Source: an uncultured Roseobacter sp.
GTDB taxonomy: Bacteria; Pseudomonadota; Alphaproteobacteria; Rhodobacterales; Rhodobacteraceae
Assembly (NCBI GenBank): GCA_947501635.1
Contig: CANMWT010000010.1
Span: 1 to 64,000, forward strand
Direction: 5' to 3'
DNA length: 64,000 bases
This document shows, one piece after another, positions 9,053 through 17,854 of this stretch; position 1 is the first letter of the stretch, and every line of letters starts with the position of its first letter. The notes below the pieces were generated by a model. It was not told the DNA's origin and did not search any database. It saw only the letters and a program-made list of their open reading frames with translations. Position numbers and translations under genes: made by a program.

Positions 9053-9898
9053 ATGCCAGTTTTGAACGACGCTCCATTGAGCGCCGCGCTGGACCTGTAT
9101 CAGAAGTCTGATGTGGGCGTGCGCGCGCTGAAATCCAAGCTGACCGAGAGTGATGTGCAAGGCATCGTTCGCGAAGTTTTGACGGGTGTGAAAAAGCATG
9201 CACTGCGCAACGAGCGTTCTGTTGACGCACCGTCGCGTGCGAAAGTCGAGAACCTCGCCTATGCGCTGATCTCGGATGACCGCGAAGAGGGGCAGCGTTT
9301 CATCGAACAAGTCTACGAAGACGGTGCCAGCCTTGAGGCGATTTACCTGAACTATCTTGCCGAGGCGGCATCGGTTTTGGGAGAGTGGTGGGAAAGCGAT
9401 CACGCCTCCTTTTACGAAGTGTCGATCGGCACCAGCCGCATTTACGCCATCGTGCGTGGGCTGAGCTATCTGTTCGTGCCCAAGGGGCTGGTCGAGTTCA
9501 AATCAGCAGTCTTTGCGTCGGTGCCTGATGAGGCGCACACCTTGGGTGTAAGGATGGCGTCGGATTTATTCGGTCAGGCCGGATGGGACATAGAAACGAT
9601 TGTAGGTCAGAGCCATGACGCGCTGGTTGCGCAGATCAGCCGATCCACTAGTCCGATTATCGGATTATCGGCGGGGGGCGGTCATTCTCTTGCGACACTT
9701 GCCCGTCTGGTCATTGCCTTACGCATCAGCAACCCATGGGCTGCAATCGTCCTGAGCGGACCGATCGCGCGTGATGCGGATGCGGTTGTCTCGGCCTTGG
9801 ATGTTGATGGGGTTGTCGCGGATGTGCCAAGTGCACTGAAACTGTTTGACAGGCTGTGGATGCAGTCTGCCAAGTCCAAGGCCGCCTTTGCGGACTAA
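9053..9898 (+). CDS. Cobalamin-binding-domain regulator, AerR/PpaA-like
   Basis: This 281-residue soluble protein has a helical region (about 25-145) containing the W-E/H-type segment LGEWWESDHASFYEVSIGTS, then a Rossmann-like B12 domain beginning FASVPDEAHTLGVRM. His162 in EAHTLG occupies the position of the cobalt-ligating histidine of the DxHxxG motif; the ExHTLG form is what I associate with AerR/PpaA/SCHIC domains. There is no helix-turn-helix, so it would act by binding another regulator. AerR/PpaA proteins antagonise PpsR/CrtJ in light- and oxygen-dependent control of photosynthesis genes. A PpsR-like operator overlaps its promoter. The ATG at 9053 has AGGGGGG eight bases upstream; a TTG at 9029 is less likely. 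No photosynthesis genes are nearby. Confidence 0.75.
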   Translation: MPVLNDAPLSAALDLYQKSDVGVRALKSKLTESDVQGIVREVLTGVKKHALRNERSVDAPSRAKVENLAYALISDDREEGQRFIEQVYEDGASLEAIYLNYLAEAASVLGEWWESDHASFYEVSIGTSRIYAIVRGLSYLFVPKGLVEFKSAVFASVPDEAHTLGVRMASDLFGQAGWDIETIVGQSHDALVAQISRSTSPIIGLSAGGGHSLATLARLVIALRISNPWAAIVLSGPIARDADAVVSALDVDGVVADVPSALKLFDRLWMQSAKSKAAFAD

Positions 9899-10036
9899 AT
9901 AACAGGTGTTCGCTCGGTTTTTGACCACAAGCGCGGCAGGCGTTGCGCAGGGTGGCTCAATGACGGGCCAGTACGCACTGGCCGTCGTCGGGGCGATCGG
10001 GCAGGGAAGGTGTGCCCGTGCTGTGATTACCGGATG

Positions 10037-10606
10037 TCAGCGTCCCCAGGTCCGCACCACGCCACAGTCCATGTGCACAAAGTTTGAGCCGCTGTATTTT
10101 CCAACGCCGCCGCCTTTGCATGCGGCCGCCGCCCGTGCCATCTGGCTGACGCTGCGCGAGGTGAGCCGCAAGTCCGCTGCCTGACCTTTTACGTGAAGCG
10201 AATTCTTTGCCACGCTTCTGCTGCGCGACCGTAGCATCGCGTTGGTCTTCGGGCTGCGATAGCCTGAGAGCAGCATGTAGGGTTCATCCACGTCCAGCAT
10301 ATTATGGGCCGCCGACATGATGTCTACGGTGCGCAGGTCAATGGATTTGACGCTGTCAGTGCGCCAGTCCCGCATAAAGTGGTTAATCTCTGATACTGCA
10401 TCGGGAACATATTCCCCCTCAATCCAGTAGATTGTATCCATACGTTCACCAGTACGGCCTGAATACATACGAATGCGGCGGATATCGCCTGCACCGCGCA
10501 GAAAGCCTGCCGCATTTGAGAAAGTTGGAGCTGCTGTCACCGCCGTTGCAGCAAATGCACGCAATAACGTGCGCCGGGTTAACCCCGTTGAATTTTCGAT
10601 GGTCAT
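10037..10606 (-). CDS. DUF882 (YcbK-like, peptidase M15 fold) protein with Tat signal
   Basis: The 189-residue protein opens with a twin-arginine signal (TRRTLLRAFAATAV), so it is exported folded. The mature part has the M15-type metal-site pattern: SGYRSPKTNAML, then SLHVKGQAADLRL, and FVHMDCG near the end, with conserved His and Asp residues. The fold is shared with D-Ala-D-Ala carboxypeptidases, and a role in peptidoglycan trimming is plausible but unproven. It is divergent from the L,D-transpeptidase gene 311 bases away, another wall enzyme. Confidence 0.88.
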   Translation of the reverse strand: MTIENSTGLTRRTLLRAFAATAVTAAPTFSNAAGFLRGAGDIRRIRMYSGRTGERMDTIYWIEGEYVPDAVSEINHFMRDWRTDSVKSIDLRTVDIMSAAHNMLDVDEPYMLLSGYRSPKTNAMLRSRSRSVAKNSLHVKGQAADLRLTSRSVSQMARAAAACKGGGVGKYSGSNFVHMDCGVVRTWGR

Positions 10607-10917
10607 AACCTGTCCGTCGCTTTTTCCTGCCAGGCCCGTGATGTTACACGAGCATTACTATCTTCCCCAGACGTCCCAATCATATGTCATAGGCGGAATT
10701 GTTAACCAAGTCCTGAACTCGAACAGGGCCATTTCGGAGCAATTTTAGGCAATTTTTTGCGCATTGCGGTTCTGCTCTGCCAGAAATCGCTTGTGCGGTG
10801 CAGGCTTGCATCAGCTTTGCCATTACTTTGGATTTTTTGGAAATGTTATTGGACACGCAGCGTGGCTGTTGGCACATACAATTTTGACGTGTCCCCTTTT
10901 GTTTCAGAGGTCTCTTG
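10607..10917. other. Divergent intergenic region between two cell-wall genes
   Basis: The 311 bases separate the DUF882 gene (minus strand) from the L,D-transpeptidase gene (plus strand) and must hold both promoters. The stretch near 10740-10900 is A+T-rich. I see no box pair strong enough to name and no conserved operator. Confidence 0.4.
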
Positions 10918-12531
10918 ATGAATGTGCTTCGCGCCCGGAATGCTTTGACAGGTTTTCTTGTTTTTTCATTGTTTTTATTGTCTTTTTTTGTAACTCCGCA
11001 AGTGGTTGCCGCAGAGGGGACAGCTTTCAAGCAAGCGGTGGCCGAAGCATCTGCGCGTGATAAGGACATTGCAGCCTTTTACAAGGATAATGGGTATGAA
11101 GGTATCTGGACCGGCACGAAAAGCCGGGATAAGGCCCGGCGAAGTGAGCTTTTCAAAGCGCTTAAAAATTCAGCAGATCATGGTCTGCCTACCAGCAGAT
11201 ATGACACTGAAGGGCTGGCGACGCGCCTGAAAAGCGCCCGTACCCCTCGTGATCTTGGGCAGATCGAAGTCGAAATGAGTCGCGTGTTCCTGCAGTACGC
11301 CCGTGACATCCAGACCGGAGCGTTGGTGCCGTCGCAGGTTGACAAGCTGATCGTCCGCACAGTGCCGTACCGTGATCGCAAGTCCTATCTGGTCAATCTG
11401 GCTAAATCCTCGCCTTCGGGCTTTTTCAAAGCCTTGGCGCCAAACACGAAAGAATACACAGCACTAATGAAGCAAAAGCTGGTGTTGGAAAAACTGCTGG
11501 CCAAAGGCGGTTGGGGGGCAACCGTCAAGGCCAAAAAGCTTGAGCCCGGCGACAGCGGGTCTGCTGTTGTGGCCTTGCGAGACAGGTTGACGCGCATGGG
11601 CTATCTGAAACGCTCTGCGGGACAGACCTACGACGAGAAAATGACCAAGGCGGTGGTGCAATTTCAGGCAGACCACGGGTTGGCTCAGGATGGGATCGTC
11701 GGGCCGGGCACACTGGGCGAAATCAACACCTCTGTCCAGACGCGGTTGCAATCCGTGATCGTGGCGATGGAGCGTGAGCGTTGGGTTAATAAAGAGCGCG
11801 GCAAACGCCACATCGAAGTTAACCTGACCGACTTTACCGCCAAGGTGATTGACAATGGCAAGGTTACTTTCTCAACCAGATCGGTCATCGGCGCGCGGGA
11901 TCAAAAACGCCAGTCGCCCGAGTTTTCCGATCAGATGGAGTTCATGGTCATCAATCCAAGCTGGTTTGTGCCACGCTCAATCGCCATCGGGGAATACCTG
12001 CCGGAGTTGCAGCAAGACCCTTATGCAGTCAATCATCTGATCATCACGGATCGCAGCGGGCGTCAGGTTGACCGGTCCAGCGTGGATTTCAGCAAATACA
12101 CACAGCAATCCTTTCCCTATGCAATGCGTCAGCCGCCCAGCCGCAGCAATGCGCTGGGGCTTGTGAAATTCATGTTCCCCAACAAGTACAATATCTACCT
12201 GCATGACACGCCGGCCAAGAACCTTTTTGGTCGCGAGACACGCGCCTACAGCCATGGTTGTATCCGCCTTGCCGACCCTTTCGACTTTGCACATGTGCTG
12301 CTTGCGCGGCAGACCCGCGATCCTGAAGGGTTCTTTCAGGCGCAGTTGGCGACAGGCAAAGAAGTGCAGGTCGACCTGGAGCAACCGGTTCCCGTGCATA
12401 TCATCTACCGAACGGCATTCGCGAACGGGAAAGGCCAGATGCAGTACCGCCGCGACGTTTACGGCCGAGACGCACGTATATGGGATGCCCTGTCGCAAGC
12501 GGGGGTAGCGCTGCGCGCGGTTCAGGGATAA
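10918..12531 (+). CDS. L,D-transpeptidase, YcbB/LdtD family
   Basis: This periplasmic enzyme makes 3-3 cross-links in peptidoglycan or attaches proteins to it. The 537-residue product has an N-terminal signal/anchor (about 10-32), a helical scaffold domain, a peptidoglycan-binding module (about 208-272, with LEPGDSGSAVVALRDRL) and a YkuD catalytic domain (about 297-470). The catalytic motif is intact: His429 in YLHDTP and SHGCIRLADP with the nucleophile Cys448. The ATG at 10918 follows CAGAGG by seven bases; a TTG three bases earlier would add one residue. It is followed 29 bases later by lpxD. Confidence 0.93.
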   Translation: MNVLRARNALTGFLVFSLFLLSFFVTPQVVAAEGTAFKQAVAEASARDKDIAAFYKDNGYEGIWTGTKSRDKARRSELFKALKNSADHGLPTSRYDTEGLATRLKSARTPRDLGQIEVEMSRVFLQYARDIQTGALVPSQVDKLIVRTVPYRDRKSYLVNLAKSSPSGFFKALAPNTKEYTALMKQKLVLEKLLAKGGWGATVKAKKLEPGDSGSAVVALRDRLTRMGYLKRSAGQTYDEKMTKAVVQFQADHGLAQDGIVGPGTLGEINTSVQTRLQSVIVAMERERWVNKERGKRHIEVNLTDFTAKVIDNGKVTFSTRSVIGARDQKRQSPEFSDQMEFMVINPSWFVPRSIAIGEYLPELQQDPYAVNHLIITDRSGRQVDRSSVDFSKYTQQSFPYAMRQPPSRSNALGLVKFMFPNKYNIYLHDTPAKNLFGRETRAYSHGCIRLADPFDFAHVLLARQTRDPEGFFQAQLATGKEVQVDLEQPVPVHIIYRTAFANGKGQMQYRRDVYGRDARIWDALSQAGVALRAVQG

Positions 12532-12560
12532 GTCTGCCCTGAAGATACGGGGGCTGTGAC

Positions 12561-13661
12561 ATGGGTCAGCAAAAATTCAGCATTGCCGATATCGCCGCGG
12601 CGATCGGCGCGCAGACGTTTGGCGATGCGCAACTGGTCGTTACGGGCGTCGCCGAACCTCAAGAGGCCGGAGCGGATGATCTGGCGATGGCCACCAGCCA
12701 GTCTTATGCGGATTTGATCCCGAAAGGGCAGGCCAGAGCGGCGGTGCTGTGGGAGGGGGCCGATTGGGAGGCCATGGGTCTGCAGGCCGCGATCGTGCCC
12801 AAGCGGCCGCGCTACGCCATGGCAGGCCTGACAAAACTAATGGACCAGGGGCAAGGGTTTGAGACGGGCATCCACCCAAGTGCGATTATCGATCCGGATG
12901 CTACGATTGGCGAGGATGTTCGTATTGGCGCGTTAAGCGTGATTTCCGCAGGCGCCAGAATTGGTGACGGCAGTGTGATTGGTCCTCAGTGTTTCATCGG
13001 TTGGAATGCCTCTATCGGGCCGCGCGCGATGCTGCGCGAACAGGTCAGCATCGGCGCGCGTGTCACGATCGGCGCGGATTTTGTGGCTCAGCCCGGGGTG
13101 CGTATCGGCGGGGATGGGTTTTCTTTTGTGACCGAGGACAAATCGGGCATCGAGGCTGTGCGCGAAACATTGGGCGACCAGCAGGACACGGAGGCGCAGG
13201 GGTGGACACGTATCCATTCGCTGGGTTCTGTGACCATTGGCGACAACGTGGATCTTGGGGCTTGCGTCAACATAGACAACGGCACGATCCGCGATACCCG
13301 TGTCGGCCATGGATGCAAGATGGATAACTTTGTGCATATCGGGCACAACGTCGTGATCGGCAATGATTGCCTTATCTGCGGCCACTCCGGCGTCGCGGGT
13401 TCTACCAAAGTTGGCAATAATGTCGTTTTGGGTGGGATGACCGGTGTCAGCGACAATATTTTTATCGGGGACCGTGTGATCACCGGAGGCGGCACCAAGG
13501 TGCTGTCCTCCGTGCCTGCCGGGCGCGTGGTTCTGGGCTATCCGGCGACCAAGATGGACAAGCAAATAGAAATCTTTAAAGCGATCCGCCGGTTGCCCCG
13601 CTTGCTGGCGGATGTCGCGGCCTTGCAGAAAGCGGTTTTCAAATCGCAGGATAAAGACTAA
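12561..13661 (+). CDS. lpxD: UDP-3-O-acylglucosamine N-acyltransferase
   Basis: This enzyme adds the second (N-linked) 3-hydroxyacyl chain to UDP-acylglucosamine in lipid A synthesis, taking it from acyl-ACP. The 366 residues comprise an N-terminal uridine-binding domain and about ten left-handed beta-helix hexapeptide turns (residues 105-290), ending in a short helix. The catalytic histidine is in the segment NFVHIGHNVVIG (His262). It stands apart from the usual bamA-lpxD-fabZ-lpxA block and is instead followed by an acyl carrier protein and a ketosynthase, which suggests a dedicated acyl supply. Confidence 0.94.
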   Translation: MGQQKFSIADIAAAIGAQTFGDAQLVVTGVAEPQEAGADDLAMATSQSYADLIPKGQARAAVLWEGADWEAMGLQAAIVPKRPRYAMAGLTKLMDQGQGFETGIHPSAIIDPDATIGEDVRIGALSVISAGARIGDGSVIGPQCFIGWNASIGPRAMLREQVSIGARVTIGADFVAQPGVRIGGDGFSFVTEDKSGIEAVRETLGDQQDTEAQGWTRIHSLGSVTIGDNVDLGACVNIDNGTIRDTRVGHGCKMDNFVHIGHNVVIGNDCLICGHSGVAGSTKVGNNVVLGGMTGVSDNIFIGDRVITGGGTKVLSSVPAGRVVLGYPATKMDKQIEIFKAIRRLPRLLADVAALQKAVFKSQDKD

Positions 13662-13696
13662 ATCCAGCGTCACATGCACAATGTGAGGACAGACGC

Positions 13697-13954
13697 ATGA
13701 GCACCATGGATCAGGTCATTGCCATCATCGCGGAGCAAGCCATTCTAGACCCAAGCGATGTCTCTCCGGAAAGCACACTCGAAGAGCTGGGCATCGACAG
13801 CCTTGGATTGGTGGAAAGCATCTTCGCCATCGAGGAAGCCTTTGATATCTCGGTCCCGTTCAATGCAAACAACCCCGGGGACAGCGATTTCGATATATCG
13901 AGCGTCGCGTCGATTGTGCAGGCCATTGACCGTTTGCGCGCGGAACAGGGCTGA
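13697..13954 (+). CDS. Acyl carrier protein
   Basis: This small acidic carrier (85 residues) is modified with 4'-phosphopantetheine at Ser35 in LGIDSLGLVE, the classic DSL motif. The four-helix pattern is evident. It diverges from housekeeping AcpP, which normally carries GADSLDTVELV. GAGGAC precedes the ATG. It sits between lpxD and a ketosynthase gene (eight bases to the next start), so it probably serves a specialised acyl chain, perhaps for lipid A. It resembles but is shorter than rhizobial AcpXL (about 92 residues). Confidence 0.9.
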   Translation: MSTMDQVIAIIAEQAILDPSDVSPESTLEELGIDSLGLVESIFAIEEAFDISVPFNANNPGDSDFDISSVASIVQAIDRLRAEQG

Positions 13955-13962
13955 GTGCGCAT

Positions 13963-15171
13963 ATGAAACGTGTCGTCATTACGGGTGCGGGAACGATCAA
14001 TGCCTTGGGGCATGATGTGCCGACTACTCTTGAGGCGATGCGCAACGGTACCTGCGGCATTGGCCCGCTGGAACTGCGCGATGTTGAGCGGCTTTCTATT
14101 CAGATTGGCGGGCAGGTGCGCGGTTTTGAGGCCGAGGGGCGCTATAACCGGCAGCAGATGACCCTTTACGACCGCTTCACGCAGTTTACGCTGGCCGCAG
14201 CGAAAGAGGCGATTGATCAGGCCGGTCTGGTTTTTTCCGGTGACCTTGCTGCAAAGTCGGGCGTTGTGCTGGGTACAGCCGGCGGCGGTGTCAGCACCTG
14301 GGACGACAATTACCGCTCCGTCTACGAGGACGGCAAGAACCGCGTTCACCCCTTTGTCGTGCCCAAGCTGATGAACAACGCGGCCGCGTCCCACGTCAGC
14401 ATGGAGCATAACCTCAAGGGGCCATCTTTCACGGTGTCCACGGCTTGTGCCTCCTCCAACCATGCGATGGCGCAGGCCTTTGCCATGGTCCGGTCGGGGA
14501 TGGCGCCTGCGATGATAACGGGCGGGTCTGAATCGATGTTGTGCTTTGGTGGCGTCAAGGCGTGGGAAGGTCTGCGCGTGATGTCACGGGATGCCTGCCG
14601 TCCGTTTTCGGCAAATAGGAATGGGATGGTGCAAGGCGAGGGGGCCGGTGTCTTCGTCTTTGAAGAATACGCTCACGCCAAAGCGCGGGGTGCGGAAATC
14701 CTGTGTGAAGTGGTAGGCTATGCCATGTCTTCGGACGCAGCCGATATCGTCATGCCATCGAAAAACGGGGCCGCCCGCGCGATGGCCGGCGCACTGGCAG
14801 ATGCAGGTATCAACCGCGATGAAGTTGGTTACATCAACGCGCATGGCACGGGAACCGCCGCCAACGACAAGACCGAATGCGCGGCTGTCGCGGATGTATT
14901 CGGACCTCACGCGGACAAGCTTATGATGTCGTCGACAAAATCCATGCACGGACACCTGATTGGCGGCACCGGCGCGGTCGAACTTTTGGCCTGTATCATG
15001 GCGCTCAGGGATGGTGTGATTGCACCGACCATTGGCTACGAGGAACCGGACCCGGAATGCGCGCTGGATGTGGTGCCAAACGAGGCGCGCGAGGCCAAGG
15101 TGACGGTCGCCCTGTCGAACGCATTCGCCTTTGGCGGCATGAATGCTGTTCTGGCGCTCAAGAAGGTGTGA
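13963..15171 (+). CDS. Beta-ketoacyl-ACP synthase (KAS II / FabF-like)
   Basis: This 402-residue thiolase-fold enzyme condenses malonyl-ACP with an acyl chain. The triad is complete: Cys162 in VSTACASSNHAMA, His294 in NAHGTGTAANDKTE and His331 in KSMHGHLIGGTGAVE. Sequences around the active site differ from housekeeping FabF, matching secondary KAS proteins such as those of rhizobial very-long-chain clusters. It starts eight bases after the ACP stop and is the last gene of the lpxD-ACP-KAS group. No reductase or dehydratase is present, so the rest of the cycle would be borrowed from general fatty-acid synthesis. Confidence 0.9.
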   Translation: MKRVVITGAGTINALGHDVPTTLEAMRNGTCGIGPLELRDVERLSIQIGGQVRGFEAEGRYNRQQMTLYDRFTQFTLAAAKEAIDQAGLVFSGDLAAKSGVVLGTAGGGVSTWDDNYRSVYEDGKNRVHPFVVPKLMNNAAASHVSMEHNLKGPSFTVSTACASSNHAMAQAFAMVRSGMAPAMITGGSESMLCFGGVKAWEGLRVMSRDACRPFSANRNGMVQGEGAGVFVFEEYAHAKARGAEILCEVVGYAMSSDAADIVMPSKNGAARAMAGALADAGINRDEVGYINAHGTGTAANDKTECAAVADVFGPHADKLMMSSTKSMHGHLIGGTGAVELLACIMALRDGVIAPTIGYEEPDPECALDVVPNEAREAKVTVALSNAFAFGGMNAVLALKKV

Positions 15172-15228
15172 AGGGAGATACCAGACAGCACATTTCGATG
15201 CTGTCCGGTATGCGCCTGTTCGGCCGCT

Positions 15229-15834
15229 TTACTGGCTCAATACGGTTGAGGCCTCATAGGCTGCCGTAAAGCCGCTCAAAGAAAGTTTGACCTGTACGAC
15301 TTGGTCCTGCGCGACGATCGGGACAATCTGCACAACAGCCTCGGCACCGCGCTTGTACGCCTCGATTTCCTCAGCGGTTAAGCCGATACGCGCATAACAG
15401 CCGACAGTATTGCAAAAAGCGAACGGATATCGCTTTGCCGGGGCCTCATCGACCTTGACGGTTAGCCCGTACTCAAGCGCAGTTTCCAAAGGCGCAACAA
15501 TCGTAGCGCCGGCAGCAGCTTCGCTGCCCTCGGGCAGGCGGAACATCGTGAACTCGGCAATCGCAGAACCGCCCTCATCTTGCAAAAGTTGATACATCTG
15601 GCAGGGGTCATTGCCATCTTCGGTCGTGATGCAGCGCAACGACCAATCCGAGAATTCTTCCTTGACGTATGTATCGCCGACTTGCCGCGTATCCTCCACA
15701 ACGGTTCCGTCGGACAGACCATCGGTGATCTGCGAAGGTGCGTCGCTGGATTGTGCAAGAAGCGGGGATGCTGCGAATGCCGCCAATGTAGCAAGGCGTT
15801 TCACACCGCGCAGTGGGGTCGATTTCTGGGTCAT
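15229..15834 (-). CDS. Invasion-associated locus B (IalB) family protein
   Basis: The 201-residue exported protein has a signal peptide (about 1-27, ending SPLLAQS) and an IalB fold recognisable from EEFSDWSLRC, a paired cysteine at DPCQM, and FCNTVGCYARIGL. The four cysteines probably form two disulfides. IalB was named in Bartonella, but the family is common in free-living alphaproteobacteria, where its role is unknown. It converges on the ketosynthase gene. Confidence 0.87.
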   Translation of the reverse strand: MTQKSTPLRGVKRLATLAAFAASPLLAQSSDAPSQITDGLSDGTVVEDTRQVGDTYVKEEFSDWSLRCITTEDGNDPCQMYQLLQDEGGSAIAEFTMFRLPEGSEAAAGATIVAPLETALEYGLTVKVDEAPAKRYPFAFCNTVGCYARIGLTAEEIEAYKRGAEAVVQIVPIVAQDQVVQVKLSLSGFTAAYEASTVLSQ

Positions 15835-15920
15835 AATTGCTCCGTTTTATGCCTCGCTGTTTGCTTATCATGCGCCCGATCCGGTGTCAGGCCGCAGCAT
15901 GGTAAAAATATGATTATTTC

Positions 15921-15989
15921 GCCCTCTTTACGAGGCCCTGAAATAGAAAAAGGGAACGCAAATCCTGCATTCCCTCTTCCAATTTTTTT
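15921..15989 (+). ncRNA. Candidate small RNA ending in a bidirectional terminator
   Basis: A TATGAT -10-like box lies at 15909-15914. It is followed by a small hairpin (CCTC-TTTAC-GAGG near 15923-15935), then the hairpin GGGAACGCA/TGCATTCCC (15952-15974), and ATTTTTTTC (15982-15990). The same hairpin has TTTTTCTATTT on the minus strand, so it could stop transcription from both sides. No -35 box is convincing, and no open frame fits. This is a prediction only. Confidence 0.25.
15952..15989 (+). terminator. Intrinsic terminator, probably bidirectional
   Basis: Stem GGGAA-GCA pairs with TGC-TTCCC with one mismatch. It is followed by a T-run on the plus strand and another on the minus strand. 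Confidence 0.55.
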
Positions 15990-16087
15990 CTCCCCGTCGG
16001 ACTGGCCGACTTATTGACGGGACGTTACGAAACGTGCGGCGGGCCGTCAACAGCTAAAACGGAGTAATTCCGGTCAATCGGGTAAAC

Positions 16088-16118
16088 AAAAAAGCCGTGC
16101 CGGATCCTGACACGGCCA
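16088..16118 (-). terminator. Intrinsic terminator (minus strand)
   Basis: GCCGTG (16094-16099) pairs with CACGGC (16111-16116). The minus strand continues TTTTTTG. It lies about 250 bases upstream of the IalB gene and has no coding gene feeding it. Confidence 0.6.
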
Positions 16119-16163
16119 GTTCAACAAAGGGTTGTCTGACGCGCAAGAAACAACAGATCGCGT
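16088..16163 (-). ncRNA. Candidate small RNA upstream of the HerA-like gene, antisense orientation
   Basis: On the minus strand a TGTTAA box (16197-16192) and TAAAAT (16175-16170) are 16 bases apart. About 45 bases after the predicted start there is a strong terminator: GGCCGTG pairing with CACGGC, followed by TTTTTTG (16118-16088). The minus strand between promoter and terminator contains no gene, so the terminator is best explained by a short transcript of about 75 bases. Confidence 0.35.
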
Positions 16164-16241
16164 CGCATGATTTTACTATCGCTTCCAAAGGTTAACATCG
16201 TATGGTCGCGTCAGTGAAAGCGGTAATACAGGTGGCGCGGC

Positions 16242-17789
16242 GTGGCGACAGATATCTTCATTGGCGGCGGTGGTGCCGATTATTCTACACAGCAATTCCT
16301 CAAACTCGGCTATGCCAACCGGCACGGCTTGATTGCGGGGGCGACGGGCACGGGTAAAACGGTGACCCTTCAAATCCTCGCCGAAGGCTTCTCGAAAGCG
16401 GGCGTGCCAGTGTTTCTGGCCGACGTCAAAGGCGATCTGTCCGGTCTGGCCAAAGCGGGCACAGAAACGCATAAGCTGCATGGCGCCTTCACCGACCGCG
16501 CAGAAACAATCGGATTTGCCAATTATGGCTATGAGGCGTTTCCTGTGTCGTTTTGGGACATCTTTGGCGAACAGGGCCATCCCGTGCGCACAACCGTCTC
16601 CGAGATGGGGCCTTTGCTGCTGGCCAGATTACTGGAACTCACAGAAGCGCAGGAAGGGGTTATTAACATCGCCTTTCGCCTTGCGGACGAAGAAGGCCTG
16701 CCGCTGCTGGATCTCAAGGACCTGCAGGCCTTGCTTGTCTGGATCGGTGAGAATGCCAAAGACCTGTCGTTGCGCTATGGCAATGTGTCGTCCAGTTCTA
16801 TCGGCGCGATCCAAAGGCGTCTTCTTGTCATTGAAAATCAGGGCGGTACGGGTCTTTTCGGAGAACCCGCGCTGGCACTTTCCGACCTGATGCGCACCAC
16901 GGCAGAGGGCCGTGGGCAGATCAACATTCTGGCTGCAGACAAGCTCATGGCCGCGCCCGGGCTTTATGCCACGTTTTTGCTGTGGCTGCTTTCAGAGCTT
17001 TTCGAGGAACTGCCCGAAGTCGGTGATCCCGAGAAACCCAAACTGGTGTTTTTCTTCGACGAAGCGCATCTTCTGTTTGATGACGCGCCCAAAGCGCTGG
17101 TCGATAAGGTGGAACAAGTCGCACGCCTCATACGCTCCAAAGGGGTGGGGGTTTATTTCATCACACAAAACCCCGCTGATATTCCCGAAGATATCCTCGG
17201 CCAGCTTGGCAACCGTATCCAGCATGCGTTACGCGCGTTTACCGCCAAAGACCGCAAGGAACTCCGCATGGCCGCAGAAACCTATCGCGAGAACCCCGCA
17301 TTCGAAACCGAGGTCGCCATCCGCGAAGTCGGCGTCGGCGAAGCAGTCACGTCGATGCTCCAGAAAAAAGGCGTGCCGGGTGTGGTAGAGCGCACGTTGA
17401 TCCGCCCCCCATCTTCACAACTCGGACCGATCACAACCGCAGAGCGCGACGCGTTTCTCAAACAGTCTGAAATGGCGCTGAAATACCAAAAACCGATAGA
17501 CAGGAAATCAGCATACGAAATCCTCAAAACCCGCGCCGAAACAGCCGCCAAAGAAGCAGCCGCCGCAGAAGAAGCGGCAGAAGAAGCCGCACCGCAACTG
17601 CGCGAATTCAACGCGGCGCGGCGTTACTCGGGAAAAGGCGTGTCACGGTCCACGTCACGTAGCACCAAAAAACGCCAACCAGACAGCCTCAGCGGCGCTC
17701 TCACCTCTGCGGTCGTAAAAGAGCTCAGCGGTACCACGGGGCGGCGATTGGTGCGCGGCATCCTCGGCAGCCTCTTCAAAGGGCGCTGA
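16242..17789 (+). CDS. HerA-like ATPase (DUF853, YjgR-like)
   Basis: This cytoplasmic P-loop ATPase of the FtsK/HerA superfamily has 515 residues. Walker A is at 33-40 (GATGTGKT), and Walker B is [12 protein letters not shown] near residue 268. The conserved segments [16 protein letters not shown] and [11 protein letters not shown] are typical of DUF853. A lysine/arginine- and alanine-rich tail (from about 425) may bind nucleic acid. It starts with GTG at 16242 after AGGTGG. Unlike archaeal HerA there is no NurA nuclease nearby. The function is unproven; DNA translocation is likely from the family. Confidence 0.88.
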   Translation: MATDIFIGGGGADYSTQQFLKLGYANRHGLIAGATGTGKTVTLQILAEGFSKAGVPVFLADVKGDLSGLAKAGTETHKLHGAFTDRAETIGFANYGYEAFPVSFWDIFGEQGHPVRTTVSEMGPLLLARLLELTEAQEGVINIAFRLADEEGLPLLDLKDLQALLVWIGENAKDLSLRYGNVSSSSIGAIQRRLLVIENQGGTGLFGEPALALSDLMRTTAEGRGQINILAADKLMAAPGLYATFLLWLLSELFEELPEVGDPEKPKLVFFFDEAHLLFDDAPKALVDKVEQVARLIRSKGVGVYFITQNPADIPEDILGQLGNRIQHALRAFTAKDRKELRMAAETYRENPAFETEVAIREVGVGEAVTSMLQKKGVPGVVERTLIRPPSSQLGPITTAERDAFLKQSEMALKYQKPIDRKSAYEILKTRAETAAKEAAAAEEAAEEAAPQLREFNAARRYSGKGVSRSTSRSTKKRQPDSLSGALTSAVVKELSGTTGRRLVRGILGSLFKGR

Positions 17790-17794
17790 CCGGC

Positions 17795-17825
17795 CTTCTT
17801 TGGTCCGCAAATATCCTCGCCGAAG
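17795..17825 (+). repeat. Dispersed intergenic repeat, copy 1
   Basis: CTTCTTTGGTCCG, then AAATATCCTCG and CGAAG, closely match the copy at 21090-21123 (about 29 of 33 aligned bases). It lies six bases after the HerA-like stop, between convergent genes. The ends CTTC and GAAG are inverted. Confidence 0.6.
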
Positions 17826-17854
17826 GCACAGGCACCGCGCAGGCGGGGCCTGTT

